A stretch of 64,000 bases of DNA from Caprimulgus europaeus (Eukaryota; Chordata; Aves; Caprimulgiformes; Caprimulgidae): assembly GCA_907165065.1 (NCBI GenBank), contig OU015533.1:25064578-25128577 (forward strand), written 5' to 3'. Of the stretch, positions 61,430 through 64,000 are shown one piece after another. Every line of letters starts with the position of its first letter. Within the stretch, counting starts at the first letter, position 1. The notes below the pieces were generated by a model. It was not told where the DNA came from and made no database searches. It was given only the letters and a program-made list of their open reading frames with translations. Position numbers and translations under genes: made by a program.

Positions 61430-62095
61430 TCTTCTCAGTTGTTTTAAACCCACTGTCTGATCATTTACTAAGTCTCCATCAAATCTTGTGTGAAGGAAAA
61501 TAATGCATGATCATTTCCTGTTGTCCTTCTACATATTATTTGAGATTTTATAAACTGGAAGACAATCCTTTCTCAGTCTGTTTTCCATCTAGAAATTATC
61601 TCCTCGCAGAGATGTATTTCCATACCTTTGCATATTCTTTTAGCCTTGTACATGCATTTTCTAGTTCCACATTTTCATATAAAGGAACCAGAACTGTACA
61701 CAGCACTCAAGTGTACAAGAGATTTACAGAGGGACGTAATGAGCTCTTCTGCTTTGTCCTCGGCAGCATTTGGAGTAATTTCTACCAGTGTTTGCTTTTT
61801 CAACTACTGCTGAGTAGCAAGCTCATGTTTGCAGAAAACTACTCACAATGACTCCAAATGATAAAGGCTAATTTAGAGCCCATTATTATGTGTATTTAGT
61901 TAGTGTTATTTTCATTACTGTTGACATTAGTTTGCAGTTATTGACACAGACTTTCATCTGCTGTCTCATTGCCCTGTCATTCACTATTGTCAGATCCTTC
62001 TATAGCTGCTCAGAATCAGCTTTTGTTTTGCTTACCATGAATAATTTTGCATCACCAGGAAACTTGGAAGGTTCCTGGTCCTCGCAGAAGTAATT
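61430..62095 (-). mobile_element. Ancient CR1/L3-like LINE fragment
   Basis: On the plus strand the order CCAGAACTGTACACAGCACT-CAAGTGT, GAGCTCTTCTGCTTTGTCCT, TTTGCTTTTTCAACTACTGC, CTCACAATGACTCCAA, GGCTAATTTAGAGCCCAT, AGATCCTTCTATAGCTGCTC, AATAATTTTGCATCACC matches, at modest identity, the reverse complement of an old CR1-superfamily LINE seen across amniotes and common in turtle and crocodile DNA. The assignment rests on remembered consensus, and the subfamily is uncertain. It is far more diverged than the CR1 pieces in RBM45. Confidence 0.65.
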
Positions 62096-64000
62096 TTAGG
62101 CTGTTTAGGTGCAACAGTGCTTGGCCAGAAGTATTGTAAATAATTCAGCCCTAAGGAGAACTCAGAGAAGAAAGCAAATAATGTTGTGTGGTCAGTATCT
62201 GTGAAAGAGGACAATGATCTGGTTTCCTACTTGGAATGGAGTTACTGATGTTGGTCCTGATGGCAGCTGTGCTTTCTAATTCTTGGAGATGGCTTTTCAG
62301 TCCTCAGGCACTCCCATACACCACTTTTCCATCTTACTGGCACTTGCCTTTTGCTGCCTTTGCAGCACACGCCTGCTATGAGCCTCCCACTGCCTCCTGA
62401 ATTCTCCCTCTGCCTAATTTGTTTTATTGTTAGCCACTCCTTACTGGTCTTTAGTGCTTTACTTCATGCTCATTCTTCAAAGCATTTCCAGTTCACTAGT
62501 TATTACTGCTATACTCTTACAGTTTTGCATAATTTGGTTTAATTTGCAAAACAATGCAAGGTGCAATTTGCAAACATCTTTAATAAAAACATGTCTCTGC
62601 AACCTTTGCCTTGCCTAAGGGTACCATTTTGCCAAACACACACAAACCCTAACAAATGACAAAACGAAACCTCAATATTGCTACTATGGGAGAAAACAAA
62701 AATATTTTCTTAAGATTCTGTAAGTAAGTATTTTCAATGCCTGTAGATCTGCTTATCCTCAGTGTACAGGTGTTAAGCAAGCATTTAGTATTTTATTTAG
62801 TAAACTTCCCTGCTGTGTGAATTAAAGAACAGGTCATTTTATAGGCATTTGTGTCTTGCTAAGAATTTTGGAAAGAGTTCTATAGTTTAACCTGTGGAGG
62901 TTTTATCTTCACATGGAGAATTGAACTATGTTCTGCAGCTTTCTTTTGGAGAACATGCCTCCCAAGTTGTTAATGAGTCTAAACTTGAGAAGAACAGGTC
63001 AAGTTCTTGGATGGACAAAATAGACTATAGCTGCTTTCCTGTGTTCTTATCTCAAAGTTTCTTCAATATGTTCAAACCTTTGTTCCTGGTGGTATAAATT
63101 ATGAGTAAATAAGAGTGAAAAAAAATTTCTCATGTCATTGGGTAACAACTGCAATGATTTTCAAAAGGTTTATATAAGACTATATAGGGTTTGCTTACAT
63201 CAACATTTTTTGACAGTGTTTCTGAAATGATATGGTTATAATCTTCTGCAGTTATGCCAGAAATGTCCACATGAATCCATCCAAATGATGGCTTATTTCA
63301 GGACTAAATTTTTCTGTAGATAAGAATTTGAGGAGGATATCTGTCTGTGCATGTACTTCATTAGCATTTTGTCATCCATCATCAATGTAACATAACTGTA
63401 TCATTTAAACAAAATATTTAAACTGCCTTTCTAAATGTTTGTTTCTCTTTGGTTTAAGTACAGACAAATTAGTATATATATATAAAAATTTCTGTAGAAT
63501 AGCCATTTAAGAATTTGGTAACAAGATTGCTAAGAGAACATTAAAGAAGTTGTTCAGAAACAAGCCAGCTACTTAAAAACAGTTTTCTGTAGTTTCTTTC
63601 TATCCATGATTCACTTCTTCAGGTCAGAGATGTTGAGTGGCCACTTGACTGAAATTAATAATGGTGGTGTTGAATGCTGTCCTTAAGACAAGGTTAAAAG
63701 TTGTGTCCTTTACCTCTTTGCCTTGTTACTTACTCCTTTTAGGAGAAAAATAAGTGACTACATTCCTGATATTAAGTTTTCTATAATGTATGTGGCTTGT
63801 TGCTTAATATTTCTATCGATTTTATATGAAAATTTACCCTGATGCCCCTGCAGAATGTTTTTCCTACCTCAGCTCTCGGAAACTGACCATGGAAAACAGT
63901 ATTTCTGTTACTTAATGAATTCCCTTACTTTATTCAACCACATTCAGAATGAGACTTACAGGTTCAGCTGAGAAAATAAAGCATTTTTTTCCTGAGGGGC
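62096..64000. other. Intergenic, nothing recognised
   Basis: This is AT-rich DNA with short unrelated open frames. I see no exon, RNA gene or repeat family that I can support. Confidence 0.6.

Overview
This is vertebrate nuclear DNA and almost certainly from a bird. Interspersed repeats are few, and nearly all of those I can recognise are CR1 LINE pieces. Introns are compact, two promoters sit in sharp CpG islands, and the gene order PDE11A - (testis cytochrome c) - RBM45 is the one known from mammalian chromosome 2q31-type synteny. The species cannot be fixed from the sequence.

Layout. 1-13137: intron of PDE11A (minus strand), AT-rich, holding a 68-bp tandem duplication and a striking palindrome/hairpin cluster near 5.4 kb. 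13138-13296: PDE11A coding exon 2. 13297-29909: PDE11A intron 1. 29910-30693: PDE11A first coding exon, inside a CpG island that runs from about 29.6 to 33.1 kb. 34330-35619: a decayed two-exon cytochrome c gene on the minus strand. I read it as the avian relic of the testis cytochrome c gene CYCT. Its first coding exon is still open but in a frame easily missed, and its second coding exon is wrecked. 38055-38910: a CR1 LINE whose 3' tail forms the outer edge of the RBM45 CpG island. 39360-47984: all nine coding exons of RBM45 (plus strand), adding up to exactly 468 codons plus stop, with a probable 3'-UTR intron and last exon near 52.1 kb. About 52.3-64.0 kb: intergenic sequence (OSBPL6 would be next by mammalian synteny), with an old CR1/L3-like LINE at 61.4-62.1 kb and an isolated CpG-dense spot at 55.1 kb.

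PDE11A and RBM45 are arranged head to head about 8.7 kb apart, with the cytochrome c relic between them. PDE11A makes a dual cAMP/cGMP phosphodiesterase; the window holds only its N-terminal region and most of GAF-A. RBM45 makes a four-RRM nuclear RNA-binding protein. No functional link between them is implied. I found no tRNA, rRNA, CRISPR, retroviral or DNA-transposon feature I could support.
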